From UBA2982 sp040081395 (GTDB lineage: Bacteria > Gemmatimonadota > Gemmatimonadetes > Longimicrobiales > Gaopeijiaceae): a DNA stretch of 64,000 bases. The stretch covers positions 1 through 64,000 of the forward strand of contig JBEBGN010000003.1 in assembly GCA_040081395.1 (NCBI GenBank). The letters are read 5' to 3'. The notes below the pieces were generated by a model. The model was given only the letters and a program-made list of their open reading frames with translations, was not told the DNA's origin and did not search any database. A program made the translations under genes and the position numbers. Below, piece by piece: positions 17,176-25,584 of this stretch (position 1 is its first letter; every line of letters starts with the position of its first letter).

Positions 17176-17722
17176 TGCCTCGACGTCCGGCGGGACGGTC
17201 GTGCTCGGCGCCGGCAGCCCGCTCCTCGGAGACGACGGTCTCGGCGTCCAGGTGATCGCGACGTTGGTGGATCGGTGGGCGGAGAGCCCGACGCTCTCCT
17301 TCCTCGATGGGGGCATCTGGGGTATGCGGCTGCTTCCGCATATAGAGGACGCACGCCAGCTCCTCGTCGTGGATGCGATTCGCGCCGGAGCCCGGCCGGG
17401 CACGCTCATCCGCCTGGAGCGGGACGAGATCCCGAAGCACCTCCGCGGCAAGCTCTCGACCCACCAGATCGACCTGGGGGAGGTCTTCGCGGTGGCCGAA
17501 CTGCGCGGGCACTTTCCGGCAGAGGCCGTCGCGCTCGGCATCGAGCCGGAGAGCTTCGATGCGTTCGACGAGTTGTCGGGCACCGTTCGTGCGCGTGTGC
17601 CTGCCCTCCTCGCCGCCATCGAACGGCAGCTCACGGCCTGGGGGCACGTGCTCGAGCCGCGCGGGCCGGGGCTCGGCCCTATCGGCCGTGCACCTCCGGC
17701 GGGGGCGACCCACCATGCATGA
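17168..17722 (+). CDS. hyaD: Hydrogenase maturation protease
   Basis: A 184-residue HyaD/HupD/HybD-type endopeptidase that removes the large-subunit tail after nickel insertion. The N-terminal GAGSPLLGDDGLGVQ motif, the central LLVVDAIRAGARPGT and the His in STHQIDL correspond to the nickel-sensing Glu/Asp, Asp and His positions. The C-terminal 25 residues are Gly/Pro-rich and probably not part of the fold. It overlaps the hypA start by eight bases. Confidence 0.92.
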   Translation: MTSASTSGGTVVLGAGSPLLGDDGLGVQVIATLVDRWAESPTLSFLDGGIWGMRLLPHIEDARQLLVVDAIRAGARPGTLIRLERDEIPKHLRGKLSTHQIDLGEVFAVAELRGHFPAEAVALGIEPESFDAFDELSGTVRARVPALLAAIERQLTAWGHVLEPRGPGLGPIGRAPPAGATHHA

Positions 17723-17975
17723 GATGTCGATCGCGATGGAGGTGTGCCGCATCGCCGAGGATCAGGTCGGTCTCGCCGCCATGCCACGCATCCGCGAGAT
17801 CGGCCTCACAGTCGGTGCCCGTTCGGGCGTCGAGCCCGAGAGCCTCCGCTTCTGCCTGGAGGCGCTGCTCGAGCGCCCCCCTTTCGTTGGGGCGCGCCCT
17901 GCGCTCGAGCTGACGAGCGGTGACGACCTCAGGGTCACCTATCTGGATCTAGACGATGCCGATCCGCCGAATTGA
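17715..17975 (+). CDS. hypA: HypA-like nickel chaperone lacking the zinc domain
   Basis: An 86-residue protein with the exact HypA N-terminus (MHEMSIAMEV; His2 and Glu3 are the nickel ligands) and the family core REIGLTVGARSGVEPESLRFCLEALL. HypA is normally about 113-116 residues with two CXXC pairs holding zinc. Here the chain runs directly from GARPALEL to SGDDLRVTYLDLDD, which aligns with the strand after the zinc domain. No CXXC is present. The deletion looks clean and in frame, so it is probably a functional variant rather than a broken gene. It overlaps hypB by 20 bases. Confidence 0.88.
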   Translation: MHEMSIAMEVCRIAEDQVGLAAMPRIREIGLTVGARSGVEPESLRFCLEALLERPPFVGARPALELTSGDDLRVTYLDLDDADPPN

Positions 17976-18639
17976 GGTCCGGGAACGTGTCATGGAGAAG
18001 AACGACGCGCTCGCGAGGGACGTGCGCACGCGGCTCACCGCTTCTGGCATCCCGTCCTTCAACTTGGTGTCGTCGCCCGGTTCGGGAAAAACGCTCCTGC
18101 TCGAGCGCACTCTGCGCGACCTCGGCGAAGAACTGCGCATCGCGGTCGTCACAGGCGACGTACAAACGCAGAATGACGCCGACCGCATCGCGCAGTGGAC
18201 CGACGACCTCGTGCAGGCCGTCGTCACCGGGGGCGCGTGTCACCTCGACGCGCGTCAGGTCACCGAGGCGCTCGCGGCGCTCGACCTGAACGCGATCGAC
18301 CTCCTGTTCATCGAGAACGTGGGCAACCTGGTGTGCCCCGCGAGTTGGGACCTCGGCGAGCTCGCGAAGATCGTCGTGCTCAGCGTGACGGAGGGGGAAG
18401 ACAAGCCGCTCAAATATCCGAAGATGTTCGAGCAGGCACGGTACGCGGTGCTGAACAAGGTCGACCTGCTCCCCTATGTCCCGTTCGACGTGGAGAAAGC
18501 GATCGGGTTCGCCCGCCAGGTGAACCCTTCGCTCGAGTTCTTCCGCACCTCGGCGCTGACCGGAGAGGGCCTCTCGGGCTGGTACGACTTCCTTCGCAGC
18601 CAGGTCGAGAAGTCCGCCGTGCAAAGCGTGACCGTGTGA
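17956..18639 (+). CDS. hypB: Hydrogenase nickel-incorporation GTPase HypB
   Basis: A 227-residue SIMIBI GTPase. The P-loop SSPGSGKT, the GACHLDA metal site at the dimer interface, ENVGNLVCPASWDLGE, and NKVDLLPY are all present. It lacks the N-terminal CXXCGC motif and any His-rich nickel store, so it is the minimal form. It works with HypA to place nickel in the large subunit. The start ATG 17956 lies inside hypA; the stop overlaps the hypF GTG start as GTGA. Confidence 0.94.
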   Translation: MPIRRIEVRERVMEKNDALARDVRTRLTASGIPSFNLVSSPGSGKTLLLERTLRDLGEELRIAVVTGDVQTQNDADRIAQWTDDLVQAVVTGGACHLDARQVTEALAALDLNAIDLLFIENVGNLVCPASWDLGELAKIVVLSVTEGEDKPLKYPKMFEQARYAVLNKVDLLPYVPFDVEKAIGFARQVNPSLEFFRTSALTGEGLSGWYDFLRSQVEKSAVQSVTV

Positions 18640-21011
18640 ACCCCAAGGCCCGCTCCACATGGCGCGCACCTGCCCCAGAGCCGCCGCGCGCCGCCGCACG
18701 GGGTGAGGGGCCCGAGCGTCAGCCGCGCGCGGTCGAGATCTCGGTTCGCGGCGTGGTGCAGGGCGTGGGGTTCCGCCCGTTCGTGCACCGCCTCGCGATT
18801 CGCCACGCCATCAGTGGATGGGTGCGCAACGAAGCGGGTGCCGTCCACGCAGTTGCGCAGGGTGCCGCGGTCGATGTGCAGGGATTCCTCGACGCGCTCC
18901 GCGCCGAGATCCCTCCGCTCGCCCGCATCGACGAGCTGCACGTGACCGACGCCTTGCCGACCGCGCTCGCGGGGTTCCGCGTCCTCCCGAGCGACGTGAC
19001 ACCTGTGGGTCGCCTTCCTGTCTCGCCCGACGTTGCGATGTGCGACTCATGCGAGATGGAGCTCCGCGATCCCTCCAACCGCCGCTACCGGTACCCATTC
19101 GTGACCTGCACCGATTGCGGGCCGCGCTTCACGGTCATCGAGTCGATGCCGTACGATCGGGAACGGAGCACGATGGGGGCGTTCACCCAGTGCTCTGCCT
19201 GTCTCGGTGAATACCAGGACCCCGACGACCGGCGCTACCACTCGGAGACCAACTCCTGCCCGGAGTGCGGCCCCCGACTCTGGCTCGAGGTCCCGGGTGA
19301 CGGCCCGAACGGGATGGCGGGAGCCAGGGGCCAAGCCGCCATCGCGGAAGCGGGCCGGCTGCTCATCGCCGGGCAGGTCCTCGCCGTGCGCGGCCTCGGC
19401 GGCTTCCACCTCGCAGTGGACGCCACGAACAGCGACGCCGTGCAGCGGCTGCGCGCATGCAAGGGTCGTGAGGCCAAGCCGCTCGCGGTCATGGTGGGCT
19501 CGCGCGGCAGTGCCAGGCAGCTTGCGTTTGTGACCGAGGCGGAGGCCGCCGTCCTCACCTCGCGCGAGCGACCCATCGTCGTGCTGCGCAAACGCCCCGG
19601 CGCTCCCCTGGCGCCGGAGATCGCACCCGGGTTGGACTCCATCGGCGTCATACTCGCGTACACGCCGCTGCACCAGCTGTTGCTGGGCGCGGTGGGGGGG
19701 CGCCCGCTGGTCATGACCAGCGGCAACGCGAGCGACGAGCCCATCGCCATCGACAACGCGGAGGCTCGGCACCGCCTGGCCGCGATCGCGGATGCGTACC
19801 TGCTGCACGACCGCGAGATCGTCGCGCGCTACGACGACTCGCTGGCGCGCGTCGTGGACGACCGCGTGGTCATGCTCCGCCGTTCACGTGGCTTCGCACC
19901 CATGCCACTCCGCCTGCCCGTGCCGACCGCCGACGCCTTGCTCGCCGTCGGACCGCATCTAAAGAACACGTTCACGCTGGCGCAGGGCGACCAGGCATTC
20001 GTGAGCCAGCACATCGGGGACTTGGAGAACCTCGAGGCGCTCGCCCACTTCGAAGACGCGCTCACCCGGTTCCGGAGTCTCTTCCGGATCGAGCCCCGCT
20101 GGGTCGTGCGGGACCTGCACCCGGGGTACCTGTCGACCCGTATCGCAGAGGAATCGGGGCTCACCCAGCTGCCGCCGGTCCAGCATCACCACGCACACGT
20201 CGCGGCGGTGCTCGGCGAGTGTGGCGTTGGGCACCGGGTGCTGGGGCTGGCCTTCGACGGCACCGGATACGGCACCGACGGGCACGTCTGGGGCTGCGAG
20301 TTCCTGGAGGCCGACCTGCTCGGCTTCGAGCGCCTCGCCCACCTGCGCTACGCTCCTCTCCCAGGCGGGGACCGCGCGGCGCGGACTCCATGGCGAACGC
20401 TGTTGGGTTACGCGTCCCTCGACGCAGCGAACCCGGCCTGGGCAGGTGGCGTGCTCGACCAGGTCGCCCCGCGCGAGCTGGGCGTCGCACGCAGACAGAT
20501 CCAGCGGAACGTCAACGCACCCCTGGCGTCGTCCATGGGTCGGCTCTTCGATGCCGCGGCGGCAGTCCTCGGCGTGCGACTCGAGTCCGCGTACGAGGGC
20601 CAGGCCGCGATGGAGCTCGAGTCCGTGGCGCTCCACGGCGACGTGCCGGCCCTCCCATTCCCGGTTCGGAGAGCCGACGGTTCCGTCCCGGTGCTCGACC
20701 CCGTACCGCTGCTCGAGGCGCTCGCGCTCGGGCGCGCCCGCGGCACCCCGGTCGGCGAGTTGGCCGCTCGCTTCCACGAGTCCGTGTCCCGAGCCACGAC
20801 CGGGCTCGCGACCGAGCTGTGCGCCGAGCGCGGGTTGAACCACGTGGTGTTGTGCGGGGGGTGCTTCCAGAATGCCCGCCTGCTGCGCTCGCTTCGCCGA
20901 CACCTGGAGCATACAGGTCTCGAGGTACTGACCCCCACGGCGCTCGGGCCGAACGACGGCGCCGTCAGCTACGGCCAGGCGGTCGTAGCAGCCGCACGCA
21001 TGCACGACTGA
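18636..21011 (+). CDS. hypF: Carbamoyltransferase HypF
   Basis: A 791-residue enzyme that makes the cyanide-ligand precursor from carbamoyl phosphate. Domains in order are: acylphosphatase-like (ISVRGVVQGVGFRPFVHR), two zinc fingers (CDSCEMEL through CTDCGPRF; CSACLGEY through CPECGPRL), YrdC-like (GQVLAVRGLGGFHLAVDA), and Kae1-like (HHHAHVAAVLGE, AFDGTGYGTDGHVWG, LCGGCFQNARLL). All are intact. GTG 18636 is chosen because it overlaps the hypB stop; the first 35 residues are a basic, Pro-rich extension not usual in the family, so an internal start is possible. Confidence 0.94.
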   Translation: MNPKARSTWRAPAPEPPRAAARGEGPERQPRAVEISVRGVVQGVGFRPFVHRLAIRHAISGWVRNEAGAVHAVAQGAAVDVQGFLDALRAEIPPLARIDELHVTDALPTALAGFRVLPSDVTPVGRLPVSPDVAMCDSCEMELRDPSNRRYRYPFVTCTDCGPRFTVIESMPYDRERSTMGAFTQCSACLGEYQDPDDRRYHSETNSCPECGPRLWLEVPGDGPNGMAGARGQAAIAEAGRLLIAGQVLAVRGLGGFHLAVDATNSDAVQRLRACKGREAKPLAVMVGSRGSARQLAFVTEAEAAVLTSRERPIVVLRKRPGAPLAPEIAPGLDSIGVILAYTPLHQLLLGAVGGRPLVMTSGNASDEPIAIDNAEARHRLAAIADAYLLHDREIVARYDDSLARVVDDRVVMLRRSRGFAPMPLRLPVPTADALLAVGPHLKNTFTLAQGDQAFVSQHIGDLENLEALAHFEDALTRFRSLFRIEPRWVVRDLHPGYLSTRIAEESGLTQLPPVQHHHAHVAAVLGECGVGHRVLGLAFDGTGYGTDGHVWGCEFLEADLLGFERLAHLRYAPLPGGDRAARTPWRTLLGYASLDAANPAWAGGVLDQVAPRELGVARRQIQRNVNAPLASSMGRLFDAAAAVLGVRLESAYEGQAAMELESVALHGDVPALPFPVRRADGSVPVLDPVPLLEALALGRARGTPVGELAARFHESVSRATTGLATELCAERGLNHVVLCGGCFQNARLLRSLRRHLEHTGLEVLTPTALGPNDGAVSYGQAVVAAARMHD

Positions 21012-21022
21012 AGGAGGTACTC

Positions 21023-21307
21023 ATGTGCTTGGGCATTCCGGGACGGATCATCGAGCGGCGTGACGACGCGGGGCTCGCCGTCGGGACCGTCGACTTCGGT
21101 GGCGTACGCCGCGAGGTGTGCCTCGCGTACGTCGCCGACGAGGTGAGCATCGGCGACTACGTCGTCGTGCACGTCGGCTTCGCGATCTCGAAGGTCGATG
21201 AAGAGGAGGCGCGTAAGACGTACCAGGTCCTGCGCGAGATGAGCCAGCTCGAGGAGCTCGACTGGATGGCCGATGTCGCGGACGCGGCCGAAGGGGTGTC
21301 GTCGTGA
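21023..21307 (+). CDS. hypC: Hydrogenase maturation chaperone HypC
   Basis: A 94-residue protein with the invariant MCLGIPGRI start, whose Cys2 carries the Fe(CN)2CO group. The OB-like body includes VDFGGVRREVCLAYV and IGDYVVVHVGFAISKVDEEEA. The gene has the best ribosome-binding site in the operon (AAGGAGG, five bases before ATG), suggesting higher expression than its neighbours. It overlaps hypD by GTGA. Confidence 0.96.
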   Translation: MCLGIPGRIIERRDDAGLAVGTVDFGGVRREVCLAYVADEVSIGDYVVVHVGFAISKVDEEEARKTYQVLREMSQLEELDWMADVADAAEGVSS

Positions 21308-22413
21308 AATACCTGAGCGAGTACCGCGACCCGGAGCTGGCGCGCACGCTCGTCGACCGCATCCAGCGCGCCGCTACCAAGCGATGGACGCTCATGGAGG
21401 TGTGCGGCGGTCAGACGCACACCATCGTGAAACAAGGCATCCACGAAGTCCTGTCCGACGCCGTCGAGATGATCCACGGGCCAGGTTGCCCGGTCTGCGT
21501 GACCCCGCTCGAGCAGATCGATCGCGCGCTCCACCTCGCGGCACGCCCCGACGTCATCTTCACCTCGTTCGGGGACATGCTCCGCGTGCCCGGCAGCGAC
21601 TGCGACCTGCTCCAGGTCAGGGCGCGCGGCGGCGCCGTGCGCGTGGTTTACTCGCCGCTCGACGCCGTGGAGTTGGCCCGAAAGAATCCAGGCAAGGAAG
21701 TGGTGTTCTTCGCGGTCGGCTTCGAGACCACCGCACCTGCGAACGCGATGGCCGTGTGGAGAGCCCAGGAACTCGGCATCACGAACTTCAGCGTGCTCGT
21801 GTCGCACGTCACCGTGCCGCCCGCCATGGTCGCCATCCTCGAGGATCCCTCGAACCGCGTGCAGGCGTTCCTCGCCGCGGGGCACGTCTGCACGATCATG
21901 GGCTGGAAGGAGTACGAGCCCCTCGCCGCGCGCTACGGCGTGCCCATCGTCGTCACGGGCTTCGAGCCGCTCGACATCCTCGAGGGAATCTGGATGGCGG
22001 TGCGACAGCTCGAGGACGGTCGTCACGAGGTCGAGAACCAGTACGTCCGGGCCGTACGCCGCGAGGGGAACCAACCCGCGCAGGAGCTCGTGTCGCGCGT
22101 CTTCAGGGCGGTCGACCGAGGGTGGCGCGGCATCGGCACGATCCCCGCGAGCGGCCTCGGACTCCAGCCCGAGTTCGCCGCCTATGACGCCGAGAAGAAG
22201 TTCTGCCTCGAGGGAATCCACGCGGACGAGTCCCCCGACTGCCGTGCCGGCGACGTGCTGCGGGGACACCTGAAGCCCTTCGAGTGCCCGGCGTTCGGGA
22301 CGCGCTGCACGCCCGAGAACCCGTTGGGCGCCCCCATGGTGTCCTCCGAGGGAGCCTGCGCCGCCTATTACAACTTCGGCCGTTTGCGCGCCGGCGCTGC
22401 CGTGGGAGCCTGA
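21304..22413 (+). CDS. hypD: Hydrogenase maturation protein HypD
   Basis: A 369-residue iron-sulfur scaffold that assembles the Fe(CN)2CO group with HypC and HypE. Signature segments are EVCGGQTH, HGPGCPVCVTP, FASFGD-type FTSFGDMLRVPG, GFETTAP, and the C-terminal cluster ligands CRAGDVLRG, CPAFGTRCTPENPLGAPMVSSEG. The start is GTG 21304, overlapping the hypC stop. All conserved cysteines are visible. Confidence 0.96.
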   Translation: MKYLSEYRDPELARTLVDRIQRAATKRWTLMEVCGGQTHTIVKQGIHEVLSDAVEMIHGPGCPVCVTPLEQIDRALHLAARPDVIFTSFGDMLRVPGSDCDLLQVRARGGAVRVVYSPLDAVELARKNPGKEVVFFAVGFETTAPANAMAVWRAQELGITNFSVLVSHVTVPPAMVAILEDPSNRVQAFLAAGHVCTIMGWKEYEPLAARYGVPIVVTGFEPLDILEGIWMAVRQLEDGRHEVENQYVRAVRREGNQPAQELVSRVFRAVDRGWRGIGTIPASGLGLQPEFAAYDAEKKFCLEGIHADESPDCRAGDVLRGHLKPFECPAFGTRCTPENPLGAPMVSSEGACAAYYNFGRLRAGAAVGA

Positions 22414-22415
22414 CT

Positions 22416-23489
22416 ATGTCCCCGACGGGTACGCTCCGCCCCACGTCCCTCCAAGGGATCGCCTGCCCGACCCCCGTCGTGGCCCACGGCCGTGTGCAGC
22501 TCGGCCACGGGTCGGGCGGCAAGATGAGCGCGCACCTGCTGCGCGACCGCTTCCTACCACGCTTCGGCAATCGCTTCCTCGCCGAGCTCGGTGACGGCGC
22601 GTGCGTGCCCGTGGACGGGCGTGAAGTCGTCATCTCCACGGACACATTCGTGGTGAGTCCGCTCGAGTTTCCGGGAGGCAACATCGGCCACTTGGCCGTT
22701 CACGGGACCGTCAACGACCTCGCCATGATGGGGGCAACGCCCAAGTACCTCTCGGCAGGCTTCGTACTCGAGGAAGGGCTCGACTTCGGCGTGCTCGACC
22801 GCGTCTTGGATGCGATGGCGAACGCCGCGGCGACGTGCGGCGTCGACATCGTGACCGGCGATACCAAAGTGGTGGAGCGAGGGCGCGCGGACGGGCTCTA
22901 CCTGAACACGACCGGCATCGGGTTCCTCACCGACGGGTTCAGGCCTTCCCCGGCCCTGGCCCGACCCGGCGACTCCATCCTCGTGAGCGGCCCGCTCGGT
23001 CGGCACGGCATGGCCATCATGGCCGTTCGCGAGGGGCTCTCGTTCGACGCCGACATCGAGAGCGATACGGCTTCCCTCGCGCCGCTCGTCGCCTCGCTGA
23101 GGGAGCGGGTCGGCGACGCCGTCCACTGCCTCCGCGACGCGACGCGCGGTGGGCTCGCCTCCGCCCTCAACGAGATCGCCAGCGCGTCCTCCGTGGGGGT
23201 CGAGCTCGTGGGCGTCCCGCCGGTCCCGCCCGCGGTGGAGGCGGCATGTGAAATGCTAGGGCTCGACCCGCTCTACGTCGCAAACGAGGGCGTCCTGGTC
23301 GCCTTCGTCGCCGCGGAGGCGGAGGCCGAGGCGCTGGCCGCTCTCCGCGCCCACTCGGTCGGGAGCGGCGCGGAGCGTGTCGGCCGTGTCGTGGCCGAGC
23401 ATGCCGGAATGGTCGTCCTGCGCACGGGCCTCGGCGGCACGCGCGTGGTGGATATGTTACCTGGGGATCAGCTCCCCCGGATCTGTTGA
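22416..23489 (+). CDS. hypE: Hydrogenase maturation protein HypE
   Basis: A 357-residue PurM-like ATPase that dehydrates the HypF-derived thiocarboxamide to thiocyanate. HGSGGKMSAHLL near the N-terminus and DATRGGLASALNEIA are typical. The C-terminus ends PRIC, giving the essential terminal cysteine. The start ATG 22416 lies two bases after the hypD stop with GGGAG upstream. Confidence 0.96.
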   Translation: MSPTGTLRPTSLQGIACPTPVVAHGRVQLGHGSGGKMSAHLLRDRFLPRFGNRFLAELGDGACVPVDGREVVISTDTFVVSPLEFPGGNIGHLAVHGTVNDLAMMGATPKYLSAGFVLEEGLDFGVLDRVLDAMANAAATCGVDIVTGDTKVVERGRADGLYLNTTGIGFLTDGFRPSPALARPGDSILVSGPLGRHGMAIMAVREGLSFDADIESDTASLAPLVASLRERVGDAVHCLRDATRGGLASALNEIASASSVGVELVGVPPVPPAVEAACEMLGLDPLYVANEGVLVAFVAAEAEAEALAALRAHSVGSGAERVGRVVAEHAGMVVLRTGLGGTRVVDMLPGDQLPRIC

Positions 23490-23533
23490 ACAGGTGGTCC
23501 ACTACAGGGAACCGCCCTACCGGAGATGAACCG

Positions 23534-23779
23534 ATGACGAACCCGATCCGCATGTCGCTGCTCGCCGCGCTCGCCTCCCTGGCGCCCCCTGTGGCCGTGG
23601 CCGCCCACGAGGGGCACGCCGGCGATCACGGTTGGCTGGCCGGCGCCTCGCAGCCGCTACTGAGCGTCGACCACTTCCTCGCAGGCGTGTTCGTTGCGCT
23701 CATGGTGGCCGTCGCGGTGGCCAGCGCCGCTTACGTCACGCGCCGCTCGGGCTCACGCGCCTCAGTCTCCGAGCCCTGA
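23534..23779 (+). CDS. Very short HupE/UreJ-like membrane protein
   Basis: An 81-residue protein. A signal peptide ends AVAA-HEGH at about residue 24, followed by a His-rich segment (HEGHAGDHGW) and one membrane helix containing ASQPLLSVDHFLAGVFVALM. This matches the first part of HupE/UreJ nickel transporters (family motif HPxxGxDHxLAM, here QPLLSVDHFLAG), but the remaining helices are absent and the frame ends normally. GGAG precedes ATG 23534. Placement right after hypE suggests a nickel-binding accessory. Whether it transports alone, oligomerises or only binds metal is unknown. Confidence 0.7.
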   Translation: MTNPIRMSLLAALASLAPPVAVAAHEGHAGDHGWLAGASQPLLSVDHFLAGVFVALMVAVAVASAAYVTRRSGSRASVSEP

Positions 23780-23787
23780 AGCTCGGG

Positions 23788-24927
23788 TCAGTCCGAGAGG
23801 TCGGTGTGACAGCCCCGGCAGTCGGCGGCATCCACGACCCAGCCGTGAGCCGTGTGACAGGTCGCGCACTGCTCGATCGCGCCTGCGTGTAGCCCTCGGT
23901 GGAAGGGCGTGAGGGACGCGGGGTCGGAGTGACACCCCGCTGAGGTGCAGGTCTCGAACGCGGCCGCGGGCGTCGCCTGGGTGTGGGGGTTGTGACAAGC
24001 CCCGCACACGGCCTGATGGGGATCGGAGCCCGATGTGAAGTCCGCGAGCATCGGCGCCATCTCGTGACATCCGCCGCACGCCTCGATCCCCGGCGTCAGC
24101 GAACCGGCGGGCAGTCCGTCAGTCGTGGCCCCCGGCATCGGCGCGGTGTACTGGTGACAGCTCAGGCAGTGCCGCGAAGTCTCCGCGCCCGCCATGCGGC
24201 CGAGCACGATGTTCGTCTGCGCCGGTAAATGGCATCCCGACATCGCGCAGGTCGCTTCGGCGGGAGCGAAGCGGTGGAGCTCGGGCGCGTGGCAGGTCAC
24301 GCACTGTACGTCGGCGAGCGCCGAGGAGTCCGAGGTCAGGTGCACATCATGTCCCTGCGTCGCGGCGATCGCCTCCCAGGTCTCGTTGGCATCCTCCTGG
24401 ATGTGGCAGCGCGCACACACCTCCGTAGCCACCGGAGCGTGCTCGCCGATCTCCTCCGGGCGCTCGAGCACCCAGAGGTAGAGCTGACGCATGCTCGCGG
24501 TGAGCGGCTGCTGATGGCAGTCGTGGCACTCGAGTTCGCTGTGCTCGCTCTCGGTGAACTTCACGAACGCGGGCCCCATCACGTGACACCCGGTACAGAA
24601 GCCGTTGTCGTGCTGGACGTAGTGCCACCCCATGGTGCCCGCGGTGGCGCCGACCAGGGCGAGCGCGACGCCGAGACCACCCATCCACGCGTAAAAGAGG
24701 CGAGGGCGCGCCTTGAGCCAGCCGACCAGCGCCCCACGTCGACGCCACACGATCGCGCCGATCGCCAGCGCCGCGATTGCGCCGACCGCCACGCCCGCGA
24801 TCTGGAGCGGCTGCGGGAAATCGAGGAAGAAGCGGACGACGCGCGCGAGCCCGCCCGGCAGGGGTGACTCGAGCGCTTCGGGCGCGGGAATCTCCTGAGC
24901 TAACGATGCCAGCAGGCTATACGCCAT
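23788..24927 (-). CDS. 11-heme NapC/NirT-type membrane cytochrome
   Basis: A 379-residue protein with two N-terminal membrane helices (about 41-61 and 78-100) and then nine CXXCH plus two CX4CH motifs (CAMSGCH, CTSAGCH). The segment after helix 2, WHYVQHDNGFCTGCHVMGPAFVKFTESEHSELECHDCHQQP, is NapC/NirT/CymA-like, so the first hemes probably take electrons from quinol. The rest is an extra periplasmic multiheme domain, making it larger than CymA (four hemes). It lies 26 bases downstream of the DUF2892 gene and ends eight bases from the hydrogenase operon, tail to tail. It could link the quinone pool to the porin-cytochrome operon. Confidence 0.86.
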   Translation of the reverse strand: MAYSLLASLAQEIPAPEALESPLPGGLARVVRFFLDFPQPLQIAGVAVGAIAALAIGAIVWRRRGALVGWLKARPRLFYAWMGGLGVALALVGATAGTMGWHYVQHDNGFCTGCHVMGPAFVKFTESEHSELECHDCHQQPLTASMRQLYLWVLERPEEIGEHAPVATEVCARCHIQEDANETWEAIAATQGHDVHLTSDSSALADVQCVTCHAPELHRFAPAEATCAMSGCHLPAQTNIVLGRMAGAETSRHCLSCHQYTAPMPGATTDGLPAGSLTPGIEACGGCHEMAPMLADFTSGSDPHQAVCGACHNPHTQATPAAAFETCTSAGCHSDPASLTPFHRGLHAGAIEQCATCHTAHGWVVDAADCRGCHTDLSD

Positions 24928-24954
24928 AGCACCGAGACGGGTGTTGACGGAATG

Positions 24955-25494
24955 CTACTGTACCGCGACCGACGCACCTGCACCGTCCGCGTCGGGCGTC
25001 GGCCTCTGCAGCGGCGCGAGGCGCGGCTCGGCACCGAGCCAGTAGAGACCGTTCGCCATGATGCAGAAACCGGTAACGGCGAACCACACCATCGCCCCGC
25101 CCACGAAGGCCGTGAAGCCCAGCCACCACGGGCTGTGCACGAGGGACAGAACCGAGGCGATGGAGATGTTGATGCCAACCGCCGTGTAGATCCGACGCTC
25201 GAGGTACCACGCGTCCGTCTGCATGCGGTAGGTCTTCGTGCCCCGAGTCTCGGGCGAGCCGAGGGCAGGCTGAAAGCCCAGCCGTGACAACACGTTGCCA
25301 ACAATGCAATAGCCGGTGAGCGACACGGTGATCGAGGCGAGCCCGGTCGCGATCACGAGCAGAACGAAGCGCGGATCGACCCAGAGAGCGAGCGCCGTAC
25401 CTGTCAACAGCACGATACCCGCCACGAGCCACACCGTGCGCTCGATGTACCAACGATTCGTGGGGACGACGTAGACCCCGGAACGGAATGCCAT
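24955..25494 (-). CDS. Membrane protein with two DUF2892 repeats
   Basis: A 179-residue protein containing two copies of the short DUF2892 membrane unit: RWYIERTVWLVAGIVLLTG through GYCIVGNVLSRLGFQP, and AWYLERRIYTAVGINISIA through GFCIMANGLYWLGAEP. Each should form two helices, so four in all. Such units occur alone beside redox or rhodanese genes; the function is not known. It is first in a two-gene operon with the 11-heme cytochrome, which suggests a role in that electron-transfer step. Confidence 0.75.
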   Translation of the reverse strand: MAFRSGVYVVPTNRWYIERTVWLVAGIVLLTGTALALWVDPRFVLLVIATGLASITVSLTGYCIVGNVLSRLGFQPALGSPETRGTKTYRMQTDAWYLERRIYTAVGINISIASVLSLVHSPWWLGFTAFVGGAMVWFAVTGFCIMANGLYWLGAEPRLAPLQRPTPDADGAGASVAVQ

Positions 25495-25584
25495 CTGTCC
25501 TCCTTCCCGACGGTGCCGAAGAGCACCGACGGCGCATGGTCAGGAGCGCTGCCCGAGCCTCCACCCGCGAATAAGTAACGTCCA

